Source of the DNA: Panopea generosa
Taxonomy: Eukaryota; Mollusca; Bivalvia; Adapedonta; Hiatellidae
DNA length: 64,000 nt
Assembly: GCA_029582155.1 (NCBI GenBank)
Contig: CM055899.1
Coordinates: forward strand, 72,283,719 to 72,347,718
Reading direction: 5' to 3'
Shown: in pieces, positions 24,401 to 39,400 of the stretch
How the letters are laid out: each line of letters begins with the position of its first letter
Numbering within the stretch: position 1 is the stretch's first letter
The notes under the pieces: model-generated
Databases searched by the model: none
Told to the model about the DNA's origin: nothing
What the model saw: only the letters and a program-made list of their open reading frames with translations
Made by a program: the position numbers and the translations under genes

Positions 24401-27400
24401 TTGCCCCTTTGGAAGATAGCACTACCCCTTCTTTAATCTCTTCATTTATTGAAGCTTTTTTATCATCAACTACATTTGAGTCACTTTCTTTATGCCTGAC
24501 AACTTCAGAAAGTCTACTAGATTTGACAGGTGCAAATGCACTGTTTCCAGAATTTCCCAGTTTTTTCCTACTGAGAGTTCCAGGGCTGTCCATTACTTCT
24601 GATTCTTTACTTAAAGCTTCTACTTGTGAATGAGTAGGTTTTTCTGTTTCAAATTTCAGATTTTGAGAATCAATTTGAGAATCTCCATTTTCTGTTAAAG
24701 TAACAGGTGGCAATTCAGAATTCTCCTCCAGTAATTTTGCTGCATTTAATATCTGTGATACTAGGGAATTCTGGGATGGTTGTCCAAGCTGGGAAGGTTG
24801 TGTTGTACAGATACTGGTCTGTAATTCAACTGGTTCTGACCCAGCAGTTTCCATGCCTAGTAACTCTTTCTGAAAAATGAAATGAAATTCACAAATTTAG
24901 AACATACCATTCTAATGAATCTCAGCTGTCCTTGCTTTAAATCACAGCAGACGATTTAAATCTTACAAAACTTTCAAAACATCTGATGCCAACATCAATC
25001 AGTGGCCACAGCTTTGCTGCGTCCTGTACATAAACATACATGTATACTAGCACAGTGTTGTCTTGTATACTGGCACAGTATTGTCTTGTATACTGGCACA
25101 GTATCGTCTTGTATACTGGCACAGTGTTGTCATGTATACTGGCACAGTGTTGTCTTGCATACTGGCACAGTATTGTCTTGCATACGGGCACAGTATTGTC
25201 TTGTATACTGGCACAGTGTTGTCTTGCATACTGGCACAGTGTTGTCTTGTATACTGGCACAGTGTTGTCTTGCATACTGGCACAGTGTTGTCATGTATAC
25301 TGGCACAGTGTTGTCTTGCATACTGGCACAGTGTTGTCATGTATACTGGCACAGTGTTGTCTTGTATACTGGCACAGTATCGTCTTGTATACTGGCACAG
25401 TGTTGTCATGTATACTGGCACAGTGTTGTCTTGCATACTGGCACAGTATTGTCTTGCATACGGGCACAGTATTGTCTTGTATACTGGCACAGTGTTGTCT
25501 TGCATACTGGCACAGTGTTGTCTTGCATACTGGCAGTGTTGTCTTGCATACTGGCACAGTGTTGTCTTGCATACTGGCAGTGTTGTCTTGCATACTGGCA
25601 CAGTATTGTCTTGCATACTGGCACAGTATTGTCTTGCATTATGGCACAGTATTGTCTTGCATACTGGCACAGTGTTGTCATGTATACTGGCACAGTGTTG
25701 TCTTACATAATGGCACATTGTTGTCTTGCATACTGGCAGTGTTGTCTTGCATACTGGCACAGTATTGTCTTGCATACTGGCACAGTATTGTCTTGCATTA
25801 TGGCACAGTATTGTCTTGCATACTGGCACAGTGTTGTCATGTATACTGGCACAGTGTTGTCTTACATAATGGCACAGTGTTGTCTTGCATACGAGCACAG
25901 TATTGTCTTGTATACTGGCACAGTGTTGTCTTGCATACTGGCACAGTGTTGTCTTGCATACTGGCACAGTGTTGTCTTGCATACTGGCACAGCGTTGTCT
26001 TGCATACTGGCACAGTATTGTCTTACATACTGGCACAGTATTGTCTTGCATACTGGCACAGTATTGTCTTGCATACTGGAACAGTGTTGTCATGTATACT
26101 GGCACAGTGTTGTCTTGCATAATGGCACAGTATTGTCTTGCATACTGGCACAGTATTGTCTTGCATACTGGCACAGTGTTGTCATGTATACTGGCACAGT
26201 GTTGTCTTGCATACTGGCACAGTGTTGTCTTGCATACTGGCACAGTGTTGTCTTGCATACTGGCACAGTATTGTCTTGTATACTGGCACAGTATTGTCTT
26301 GTATACTGGCACAATATTGTCTTGTATACTGGCACAGTGTTGTCTTGTATACTGGCACAGTATTATCTTGTATACTGGCACAGAGTTGTCTTGTATAATG
26401 GCACAGTGTTGTCTTGATTATTATGCTGCCTTGGCATTTGTACCAAATGGTCTGTTGACATATGGTGGGCAACATGATCATAGGAATACTAGATGTTAGT
26501 TAAGAATTATGGCTAAAGAAGTATGATACTTAAGTTTATTATATTATTGTTGTTTTTTTAAATGGTATTTAACGCCATTTTCAACACGTTTCAGGTTATA
26601 TATAGCATATCCAGTTTACTGGGGGAGGAAGACCTCAGGCTGAATCAGACTGAGTAGAACCACCGTCCTTCCACAAGTAACTGACAAACTTTCATAAAGT
26701 TTTTGGAGCAAGCGGGACTCGAACCTACGAACAGAGTGGTGAGAGGTAAGTGATCTTGAGACAGTACCTTAGACCACTTGGCATACTAAAAGTTAATTAA
26801 AGTTTATAACTAATTTGTGTTTACATTCTCTGAAAGTCACATCATCATTTCTTTTGTATAAACACTTAACCTATACTAAGCAGCCACATTTTCTATATCC
26901 CATGTCTATCCATGCTTAACCGTATTAAGCAACAATCTGTCTTAAAAGGTCTCTTTTGCTTCTTCCCTTGAATGGCTGCTTTAGACAGGTTTGACTGTGT
27001 ATACATGTATACACACACATGTATATAATACTATATATTAGTAAACTTTACCAAAAGTTAAGTAAAAAAACTAATGACAGTGACAAATATCAAACTTGAC
27101 CTGTTTTATTATCATCATCAAGCTACACACCAAATATTAATTTAATACATACATCGTTCAAAGTTATACATCAGAAAACAATCTGATGTATGCATGCACA
27201 CTAGCACGTATGAACGGACAGATGGACGAGGATAACTTAATACCCCTTCAACATTCTTTGAATGGCGGGAGCATAAAAATACATCATTCATGGCTTTCTC
27301 AATTTTGAATGAAAATTGTGTCCCTGTTTTAGCAGTAATGAGACTCAGCACAAACTTCAGACCCATATCATTTCATATGGTCCATGTCACATACCTGCAT

Positions 27401-30400
27401 TCCAGCTCTAGTGTTTAGATTTGCTAATACTGAGGTCATGTGATCAGTGAGGTCACCAATAGCAGTGGAGCAATCTGCTATCTCGGTTCCTTGTTGTTTT
27501 AACAGTCTGGTGGCATGATCTTTGGTACCATTCAATTCTTCCAGTGTACTGTCCAATGTGCCTCTAAATAGATCAGAAATATACAACAAAATTGAAAGAA
27601 AAACAAGACATACACTTTTCAAGCACATAAGCCAAACAGGTTCTGATAAACGACTTAATGCAAAAATATACGTTGTGTAGGCTAAGTTATTCATCCTTAG
27701 AAGTTAAGGTCAATGCTAATTGAAAAAAATGCTGCATGGTTTCAAGTATCACTACCAATAACACAACCATTGCCAAATTTGGTGACTCTCAAGCCAAACA
27801 ATTTTTCGAGAAATGAAGTTAAATGCAAACAAGTTGTGTGAGCAAAGTTATTAATCCATAGTGGTCAAAGTCACATGAAAATAAGGTTGAATGGTTTTGA
27901 TTAGTGCTACATATACCTATCACACAACTGTTGACCAAATTTGGTGACTCTAGGCTAAACAGTTTCTGAGAAATGGTGCTACACTAACGTGAGCTAAGAT
28001 ATTCATCCATAGAAGTCATCCAATAAAATGGTTTGAGTATTACCATGCATTACACAACTAAACAGCAAATTTGGTGACTCTTGGTCTAACAGTATCTGAG
28101 AAACAGAGCTCAATGCAAAAACTTAAAGCTGAATTGTTGAAGCTACTACCGGAAAAGTAACACCCATTTTGTTTTTTTTTGTTTTATTTGAAAATATGAG
28201 ACAAAAATAGTTGTTTAACCCTATTCTCTCTCACCTTCTTTTCCAATAACTACTAATATTGAATATCACCCTACAAATGACTAGCATTAAAAATAATTCT
28301 TATATACATTGTATTTATGCTATTCTACTGGATACTGTAGATTATATATATGGGGAGAATTAATTTAATGAACAACTACAGCGAGATTGCCAACCAAGCA
28401 CATGAGGTTTTAGAATATATCTGTGACCATCAACAGAAATAATTTCAGATTTTGCACAATAGGCACAATTGCTTTTATAGCAAAAGATTAAATGATATTC
28501 ATTATCGATTAAATGTATTTTAATTACTACCAGTATATATATGTGAAGGCTATTTATAAACCAATGCTTCACATACCTCAGTTCTTGTTCTTTTGCTCTC
28601 AGCACAGCACAGCAATCCTGTATTATAAGAAATGCCATGTCTCATACAAAAGATTACATAAATATATATGTGAACAATCTATGCCTTTAAAGATGGGCAA
28701 CACAAAAACAACAAAGATCATGATTCTGTAGCAAAGGCAGGCGTAATATAATAAGTACAGTGGAACAAAAATACCTGGGAATAACCCTACTAAATAACAA
28801 ATTTGATACTAATTAACAACTTGAGACTTCACATATTTTTTTAGTCATGAGCTCATCCATTCATCCATGATTAATGCCACTCATATATTTTAACCTAAAT
28901 CTTCTTTATTCCAGAAGTACTGATTTTATTAATGTAGACATCAAGTGTGACTCATATTTAAAAGCCCCAACTGTCATATAAAAGCTGCAAGATAGCTCTG
29001 GGGCAGGTTTTATATAATTCATTACATGATTCGAATCAGTGAACCCTTTTTCAAAATTTCTAAGTCATCAATGCATTGTTTTTGTTATAATTTTGCATTC
29101 TACTAGATTATTGTTAATACATTTGATTGACAAAAAAAATCCGAAAAAATATTTGTTATAAGCAGTTTGAAAAATAAGTTTAACTTCAACTGCCAAAAAC
29201 TTGAAATTCGAGGGAGATATGCTCTGTACACATGGATCTGTGTTAATTCACCATCAGCGGATAGTCTAATGTAGCATTGTAATTTGATAGTCTCCTCTTA
29301 CAAATATTTATTACCCTGGCAGTAAAAGTTGGAAGTTTAAGTCTTGATGTTCATTATGTATGCACAGTTTCCAGTAAATCACATAGTTCACTCCAAATAA
29401 TTACAGTATGGTAAATTTACAGCAATGTTACTAAGTGCAAGGACAATAACTCTACATAAAACTAAGCCAGTGTCACAATATTAAAGTGATGCACATCTAC
29501 ACTTGATGTTAAGTTTCAAGTCAATCGCCTGAAAACAAGCTGAAAACAAGAATTGCAATAAGGTAAATACAGAAGTGTTACTAAGCGTAAAGACAAAAAC
29601 TTTGCATGAAATTAAGTCAGGGTCACAAAATATAGATCATGCATATCTAATCTTTCTGTTAATCATATATATATATATAAAGTTTCAAGTCAATCGCCTG
29701 GACACTGTGAAAGTAGTTTGCTCCACAAGAAAATCAAATGCAAGGGCAATAACTCTGCATGGTATTACTTCAGCATTATAAAATTTGCGTCACACATATC
29801 TATAGTTGTTGTTGAACATATATGTAAAGTTTCAAATCAATCGCCCTGAAAATTGGAAGTGGGATAAGTTTTCTCTCCAAGTTGCTTACAGACCGACCAA
29901 CCAGCACAATGACTCCTATAAACCCACCACCCCTTCTCAAACTTAGTTTGCGGGTATTATTACATAAAGAAAGCAATAATCTATCTTTACCTTTAACACA
30001 GAATTCTCAGACTTCAGTGATTCAATTTGTTCCGTTGTAGTTTTCTTGTATTGATCAGCAGCCTTACTGGCTTCCATCTGTATGTAAATACACTCCCTAC
30101 ATTCAAACAAGTCCTTCTCCAGCTGGTCAATGTCATGTTCTCGCATATCAAGCGTTCTCTGGAGATTCACAACCAGCAAGTGCTTCCTGGTATATTAAAG
30201 TACAAAATTAACTGCATATAAATTCAAATTTTTCATGGACATCATAGAAAAAGTTTATTAGTAATGAACCTATACAGGCTATGAATCATGGGAACTTCAT
30301 TATTCTGCAGTAAACAACATTTTTTAGTTTTTTTTTTAGAAATTTAATTAATTTTTAAATAAGTTTAAAACTGTAATGTGCAGAGACTGAGTTTTTATTA

Positions 30401-33400
30401 AATGGAATTTATGCCATTTTCAAGGTATTTCAGGTTATGCATGGCATATCCAGTTTTATTGGTGGAGGAATACCTCAGAATGAATTGGAGTAGAACCACC
30501 GTCCTTCCACAAGTTACTGGCAAACTTTCTTACATAAAGTATTTTGGGGAGAGCAGGATTCAATCTACGACCTTATTGGTGAAAGGAAAGTGATCTTGAG
30601 ATGGCCTCTTAGACCATTCAGCTGCATGGAACCCAAAAGACTGAGGTAAATTAATTTATTATCAGATTATTTCAATAGCCATTAAAGTAGTTTTTAAGTA
30701 TGCAAACAATATACATCAATTCAATACAAACACCTAACCCCTAAATCAATACACATTTAAATTTGGAACAAAATAATGATGTGACAAACAAATTTCTTTA
30801 CACTCAAATTTAATCTTCAGTTGAAATTTGTTATCTTGATATTGGAGGTACTGCCAAAAAACAATCGAGATATCAAAAAAAGATATAGATTTTATCTAAA
30901 ATTTTCATCATTTGATAATTGTCGTCTGTTAATTGTACTTTCACATTACGGTCCGTGCAGTAGAATAACACTGCTAGATAAATGCTCATATTTGGGTCCT
31001 TCTTTGCTCGGCGGTGATAGATATAAGTGGAGGCTGATTGATTGAATCAAATGATATTGATACAATTTGCATACAATCACCCAATTCCATGACACAATGT
31101 TTGCAACATTCTGTCATTAAAACTGACACCTTTACCGTACACCCGTAATTAGTGTTGCATCTTAAACAAACCGTGAAAAATAGCATGCATGAATTTTCCC
31201 ACAACGTGGAAAAAAACACACAATATTATGTCAACAATAATTATATAGACAAATATTCAACTAAAGATGTGAAATGATCAATCGAGAACTAAAACTGAGA
31301 TAAAGATACCCGAAATATTGACACAGACAATATCAAGAAAAATGGAATATATTTACATACACAAAGAAGGGGGAAAGTTGAGGATAGCAAAAAAATATTG
31401 ACACTACAGGAATACATGTATCAACTCAAGTAATATCTAGATAATGAGTTTCCAATATAATTACTCTAACATTAATTTTCAGCAGCTCTCAATACACAAA
31501 TATCAAAATTAAATAAATGTACCCTTGGCTAAACAATGTAATTCTAGAATGTTAACTCAAGCTTAAAATATTGAGCTCTGCGACTCAATTTTATAACATT
31601 CAATCATCGGACTATTGAATATTCTATCTTTTTTCAACAGGTCATTTACATATACATTTTATTCAAAATGTTTCGATAACAACTAAATGAACATGAGTGT
31701 GGGTATTTGAAAAAGAAAGTTGAATAAATTTGTTTCAACTGTTTACTTACTCTTCCTCTGATTGCTTTATTTTGCCAAGTTCTTTTTTGTGTTTATCTTG
31801 AGCATCCATCAAGCTAAAACAAGAAAAACCAACACATCTAACATCAATATATGCAATAAATTCTGATACATGTGAAATATTGGGATAAAATTTATAATAG
31901 GCATTTGACACATATCAAATCAAGTTTTTACATAAATTTCTGAATTTTTTTTTCCCCAAGATTTTCATCCATCAAAAATTTGCATTGAAATGAGCCCATC
32001 ACACTCAGGTTAGACTAAATAGATTTCCTGCTGAAGATTGCAATGTAATTCAAGATGTATCAAATGATTCATGTGACTGAAATTTTAGATGAATGTCGGC
32101 AAGCAGTTGTTATAATATGGTATTCCATTCTGATTTCACCTCCGATTAAAAATTGATTTTCTTCAAATTTTGGCATGTCTGAAATTCCAAATGAATCATA
32201 TTTTTAAATGATAATTAGATTTTTATTTAATTCTATTGTTTTTTAGACAGTTGTAGCAATCTTCCCTGACACACTGCCTTTAATATACAGTTCTAGTGAT
32301 TTAAGACTATATCCATAATGAAATCAATACACTGGTACTTTGACAAAGTGAAATAGTCATAATTTAAGCAGTTACATGTCTGTTGTTTGTTTGTTTTAGC
32401 CATCTTTAAATAAAGAATGTATATAAGAGAATACATCTATACTAAATATTTATTTAAAGGCGCATTAAACTTTCGAAATGGTCATTTTTAGTTTTAATTT
32501 AGGTCAGTTTTACTCTTCCGGATGATAGAATATATGTTAATTTGATCACTGAGAAATTTTGCATACAAAAAAATAAATATAAAGAATATAATTAGTGCAT
32601 AATTAAGAACGGGTTTTGTTAACAAATTAATGATCGCCTCTTTCCAATGAACACCTATGGCAGAAAACGGGGAGTCATGAAGCTTGTTCAGAAAGGCGTC
32701 GGTCGGTAATATACATGTATGATCAATTCACTTCAGAAAGAAACATAGTATAGGGAACTGTAGGGGATGCGGTTAAAAATTAAATAACCGCTTGTGGTTA
32801 GATAGTTTTTAAGAACATCCCCTTTATTCCCCTCAGTGTATTAATGAACTGGAAGCCACAAGCTAATTTATTGCACATTTTCAAGCAACGAATCATTCAC
32901 ATAAAATTAAAAACAAAGTTACTTTTTTTAATAACTGTTTTAAATAAACCACCCTTGGTAGCCTCGCAATATTGACTATGATAAAGTGATGTGTGACGTA
33001 ATAGTGCGAGCGATAATATCACGCGTATTTGCAAGGGAGGATCCTGAGCAAGAGTTACTGAGTCTAAAATAGTATTCCATACTCATTGTTTTTCAGTGCC
33101 TATAAGTAATATCATACTACTTTCGAAACAGTTTTATTGCAGACATCAATACATTTAAAAAAAACAAAACAAACAAAACAAACAATAACGATACATAATA
33201 TTAGTGAAGCCATAACTTCTCGTTAATGAACCCCTTATCTAACAGGTCTTAATCCGCACACTACAACTGCAGTATTCATTTGTGTACTTCCGAACATTGG
33301 CGGAGGTACAGTCCGAAAGCAACTGAGTCATTACAGAATTACAAAAATGTAAACGAAAGTTAAAAGTTTGGCCCGTTCAACTAAGAAATACATATTTCGA

Positions 33401-36400
33401 ACGAAGTTATTTATTTTCTCACTTTTTTAAAAACAATCACTAATGGAATGGTACACTATAAACACATTTAATTACAATCATTTTTGTTATTATCAAAAAG
33501 TGTGCATTTCGGAAGTTTAATGAGGCTTTAATGTCTTCCAACCTTTTATTTATTTCTTCCAGCTGTTCTTTTGTCTGTTTAACTGACATCCTAAGATCAT
33601 CTATTTCCTCATTCATTTTCTCACTTGTCACCTTTAACGTGCCTTTGTCCATGGACAGCTGTTCTTTAATTGTCCTTTCATCACTGAGATCTGAATTTAG
33701 GGTAGAATAAACATTTCATGGGACAAGTTGATACCATGGGATTGAAAGGCACTACCAAAGTCAAAAATTCAGTGTTTAAACTATTTGGGGCAATTCTGTT
33801 AAAATATAACAGGGTGATAGTATGAACCCTTTAATTCTACTAGATTCTATAGAAGAATGTCTCACATTTACATAACCATCCGTCGAAGTGGAAAATCAAC
33901 TGCAAAAACCCACCCACATATTTTCACTTTTTTAACTTAATCATTTGAATAAGACATACATGTAGTTGATTCATGCATGGGCAGAGGTAAAAACACTTCT
34001 AGCACTGTTTTTTTTCACCATTTTGGGAAGATGACCCATACCCTTGGAATTGGGAATTTTAGCGGCATTTTCATTAACATTGGGAAATTTTTTTGCATTA
34101 AATATATTTATATATTTATAAAAAGTGTACACTTGCTTATCAGGCCATTTAATTAAATAATCAATGTCATACTAAATTCAGAATGAGGAAAACTTTCTTT
34201 ATTTTATCAAGGAAGTATGGCAAGTTTCAATTTACATTTTTGAAGCTTTCAATTGGGAATTTTTACCATTCAATTGGGAAAAAAAGATACTATTTGCCAT
34301 TGGGAATATGACCCAATAACGGCTATAAAAATGGCCAAAAAAAAACACTGTCTAGGTGCCAATTATCTTATCTGTTGCCTTGCTAGTAGGGAGCCAGGAA
34401 CAGTGACACTGATATAAATCAAGTTATTTAACTGGTAATATTTTTTTAACAATAAAATCATTTTCAAACGGTCAATGCTTCTGGAACAGTTGCTACTAGC
34501 ATTGTAAATTTTGCATGCCCACATGGACACAACATTTCTATAAAGATAATAGACTGCAGATATTTGAAATACAAGCACACAAGGTGATGCCTTTATGGAA
34601 ATATACTTTAGCCAATATTTTAGTTTAAGATATTGCTTATCTAAAGAAATATGGCATATTTCTGGAAACTTTTCAAACACCCCTTGTAAATAATTAAAGT
34701 GTACTGCCTGCAAGTAAACAGTTAAAGTGTACTGCCTGCAAGTAAACAATTAAAGTGTGCTGCCTGCAAGTAAACAATTAAAGTGTACTGCCTGCAAGTA
34801 AACAGTTAAAGTGTACTGCCTGCAAGTAAACAATTAAAGTGTACTGCCTGCAAGTAAACAATTAAAGTGTGCTGCCTGCAAGTAAACAGTTAAAGTGTAC
34901 TGCCTGCAAGTAAACAGTTAAAGTGTACTGCCTGCAAGTAAACAGTTAAAGTGTACTGCCTGCAAGTAAACAGTTAAAGTGTACTGCCTGCAAGTAAACA
35001 ATTAAAGTGTGCTGCCTGCAAGTAAACAGTTAAAGTGTGTAATACTTGCAAACAACTGTTGATGGGGGGTGGGGGTGTTGGGTGAGGGGTTGTACCTTGT
35101 CTACATATGTCCAGCTCTTCTTGTAGTTTGCATACGGCCTTCTTTGCTGTTTGCAGCTCCAAGACTGTATTCTTCAACTCACTGTCCATCTGTATTTATA
35201 CAAAAATATAAAAGTACACTATTAATATCAAGACATTTTAACAATTCAATGGTGGAAAAATATAATATACAAATAGTTACACCCTCCCCAGACAAAAACT
35301 ACTTGTGATGAAGGTATAACATTGTTCACGCATGGCAACATATTTTCTCACAAACTGGATAAGTATATCTGTTATTGTCTATCTCACCCTGGGCTTGAGA
35401 TAAAACATTCGTACTGTGACATTGTAACTATCTATGACGTGACATATTTTAAGTTATAGGTTTGTAAAGTTCTTGTGTCTCAGGAAGACTTCCCTGATGG
35501 TAAGTAACAAAGAAAATACAACATTATACAAGCAAGCTTTTCAGTGTTCCCCCTGTCAACACCTCTCCCCCACCCAAGTTTTGCCTCATTCCCCAAACGA
35601 AAATGTATGTTTTTTTTCCCTAAATTTCAGAAAAAGTGCTGCCTTTTTCGATTTGGGATTTTGTTGAAACTTTACCAATCCGATTAAAATATGATTTGAC
35701 ATACCTAACCATAAGGATTTTATTTAGTAATGGTGTAGTAGCGATACTTTTTGTCCATTTTAAAGTATTTTGTTAGATATTTATAACTTTTTCCCCTGAT
35801 ATACTCCCTTTAATGTCAGTTTCATTTTCATCATTAAGAGTTCTATTCCCACCCTCTCCCCAATTCCCCCAAAATAAGAACAACACTGCAGTATTATTAA
35901 CAAAATAACAAGGGGCCCAAGAGGGCCTGAGGACGCTCTACTGACACATAGTGGCCATAGCACTTTTTGAAATTTCACTATATTTACCTTCATTTGACGC
36001 GGGAGGGGGGGGGGGGATTGTCTTAACAACTTATGGATAAATACCCCCACCACACCCATACCAAACAAAAACTTAATAGTTATGAAAAGGAAATACTTAA
36101 AATTCTCATACCATTCATCTGTAAACAAAAATGTAGTCCCCTGTACAGAACCCTTTTACAACCAAGCCCCTTAATTTGTCAGAACTGTAATCACCCTCTC
36201 TTACTGATTTGTTATGAGCAGAAATGATTCAAACTTTTAAAAAGAAAAATGAAAAAAATCAGTTTTCCCTGTAATATTCCTTTGTAAATTTAGCCCCTAA
36301 ATTCTTATTTGCAAACAAACCCCTACACATAGGGATAATTTATGCCAAATATGAACAATCTGACATACCGGTTCTGAAAAAAAACACAGTTATTGTAATT

Positions 36401-39400
36401 CCCAATTTTTACCCTTTAGGGACCCCTCCTGTCCCCTAACTAAAGTGGAACCCAGTCATTTTTACAAAACTGAACTTCCTTCACCAAACGATGCTTCGTT
36501 AAAGATAAAGGCAAAATCATTTCCATTTTAAAAAAGAAGAAATATTTATTATAATGACATGTGTCCAATAATTGAACCCTCGGGGTGGGGTCATTTTTAA
36601 CCCTAGGGACACCATTTAGTTAGTTTATACTAATTTATTTTAGCTTGATTACAATGAAAGCTCATAGCTTATATGAACCGCTCTCAAGTCCGTTTCCTGG
36701 GAAGAACCAGTACTGAGTGTTGTTTTATGAGAGGCATAGGGTCGACCATGGAATCGAGCCGCAACCTCTTGCGTGAACGGCCAACACTCTATCCATTAGA
36801 CTACCGCCCCACTTAAAGGGACACCATTTGAACAAATCTATAGTTTGTTATCATTACTACATAAACATTTTGAAAATCTGTTGGGGTGTTCATGAGAAGA
36901 TTTTTTAAGTTTTGGACTATTTTTAGTAATGGTGGCCATCTTGAATTTTAGACAGAAAAAAAATGCAGGTGACACATCATCAAGACATGCTGATCACTTG
37001 TGCAGGGCTTTACATTAACACTCATCCAACTGTCCAAGACAACTGAACCATAGGTACAGGCAAGTAAATTATAAGGCTGCTAGCCCAACAGGACAAGAGA
37101 AAATTCAGAATTTAAACACGGCATCTCTTTTTCACAAATCCCCTGTTTTTTAACATTGATAAAACAGTTGATTTAGTTAATTTATATCCATAAGACTATT
37201 ACCATAATTCTAGAATAAAGTAGGACAAGTTGTTTTTTGTCAGGACAGGCAGATTTTAGAAATACTTGTCCCACTTGATAAGTGATATGAAAAATTAATG
37301 TAATTGGCTGACTTGTGATCAGCTATATTAAAATCCTTCCCTGTAAGACAAAGTTACAGACCAGTTATGAAATATCAAACAAACTAAAAGTTGTGATCTT
37401 GAGGTAAGGTTCTGGATCTTAACGTGACACGTCATTATGTCATGTTGATCAATTGATAAAGTGTGACCTTGACCTTTGAAGTACAGGTCTAGGTCTTATG
37501 TGTCACACGTCGTCATGTCATCTTGATCAATTCAGCCAAGTTAAAAACAAAGTTACAGACCAGACACACAATATCCAACAAATTGACAGTGTGGCCTTGA
37601 CCTTTGAGGAAAGGTTCTGGGTCTCACATAAGACATTTAACTACGTCATGTTGATCAACCCAGCCAAGTGTTTTTGAAATTGATCCATAGGTGACAAAGT
37701 TACAGATAGGACCCGAAATCTCAAACAAACTGAAAGTGCTATCAAAGTTAAATTGTGACCTTGACCTTTGAAGTGAGAGTCTGGATGTTAAGTGTGACAA
37801 GTCCTCATGTTATGTTGATCATAAGTAGCAAGTATTTATAAAATCCATCTATGTATCACAAAATTACATGTCGGACACGAAATCTCAATCAGACTAAATT
37901 GTGACCATGACCTTTGAAGTGGGAGTCTTGGTGTAACGCGTGACACGTCATCATGTTATGTTGATCATTTGTAGCAAGTATTAACAAAATTCATCTAAGC
38001 AAGACAAAGTTACAGGTCGGACACGAAATCTCACAAAGACTCAGTGTTGTCAAACAAACTCAAAGTGTGACCTTGACCTTTGAGGTACGGTTGTGGGTCT
38101 TACTCGTGACACTCCGTCATGCTATATTGATCATTTGAAGCACATATTTATAAAATCCATTAATGCATGACAAAGTTACAGGCCACCATTTGAACAAATC
38201 TAGCATAACTTTAGTTGGTCATCATTTCTACATAAACATTTTGAAAATCTGAAGGGTCGTTCATGAGAAGATTTTTTAAGCTTTGGACTATTTTTTTCGT
38301 GAAATTCAGATCGAAAAAAAAAAAAATCTTCTGTATAGTCTCCTATGCAATAGAAACATCCATGTGATGTTTCAGTTTAATTGGCCTGGTGGTTTCAGAG
38401 AGAGTGCTGCTAACAGACAACAGCCGTCGGACAACGTGCCATCGCATAAGCACTTCTGGCCTTTGGCCAGTAGAGCTAAAAACTATAAAGACATTACAAA
38501 CATGATTTTGGATTATTGTTACCTCCAACATGTTGTCTTTACAAGTTGACACAATGAGCTTCATTTGCTCTCTCTCCCCCTCAATCTTTGTCTTCTCTTC
38601 TTCAAACAGATCTAACTCAGTCTTAAAGTCACCTTTTCGCTGGGTCAGCTCTTTCTCCTGAAATATGATGAGAATGGTGTAGTTGAACAACGACAGACTA
38701 AGTTGGAGCAAATCATTGTACAACACAGAATTCCAGCCATGTTACTTCAATAAACCAGGAGAGCAGCATCTTGTGATGATTATATAAACAAGGGTTTCGG
38801 TAGACCTGATGGATGCTCCCTGAACAAATATTTGATTGAGCAGTCCATCTCCATTTCTTACTGTAAAAGATATACTCTGGACATGCAAATTTTACCAAAA
38901 ATAAGATACAATGTTCAAAAAGGGGGATATAATTCTAATATTGTTTAAAATAGAGTTAAGGGACATTGCTCTCTATTCTTGTTCCAAGTCTTAATTGATT
39001 CCCTTCCATGTTTTTGAAGATGAAGATATACTTAGATATACTCAGAACAACCAATTATAACCAAAAAATACAAAAGGGGAATTTTTGTTATCAACATTCA
39101 TAATAGTTATCAACTTTCCTCTCTGCTCTCCCACACATTGCCTATTATTCATGTTCAAAGTCAAGTTGGATTTCAGTCTAAATTTTAGCGTTATGTTTTC
39201 AGAATTGAATTCCAATGCATGCACGGACAGACAGTGGGGCACATTGAGGGATGGACAAAGCTGTTGCAATATTCTCACCCTTAATGGAGAATATAAATTA
39301 AAGCTCAAAGCAGTACTATTGACATGTCAAGATATCCAATCAAAATGAAATAATTTTGCTTCACTCATGCAATACTCAGTTATAATCATTATTTTTAAAT

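Larger units (their letters stand above)
35908..38481 (+). mobile_element. Repeat family B, long copy with nested SINE and internal array
   Basis: Head ACAAGGGGCCCAAGAGGGCC with GCTCTACTGAC; tail CTGGCCTTTGGCCAG TAGAG CTAAAA. Between them lie an S3 SINE (36,642-36,813) and an array of units of about 150 bp (37,420-38,200). It fills most of SPAG5-like intron 11, antisense to the gene. Confidence 0.8.

Noticed and set aside
25002-26417. Overlapping open frames of 471, 360 and 444 codons on both strands
   Set aside because: They are translations of a stop-free 23-bp tandem unit inside an intron of the SPAG5-like gene; no domain, no splice signals, and equal openness in all frames.
32985-33045. 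CpG-containing patch with TGACGTAA as an internal promoter
   Set aside because: Only a single motif and a few CpGs; no exon starts nearby on either strand.
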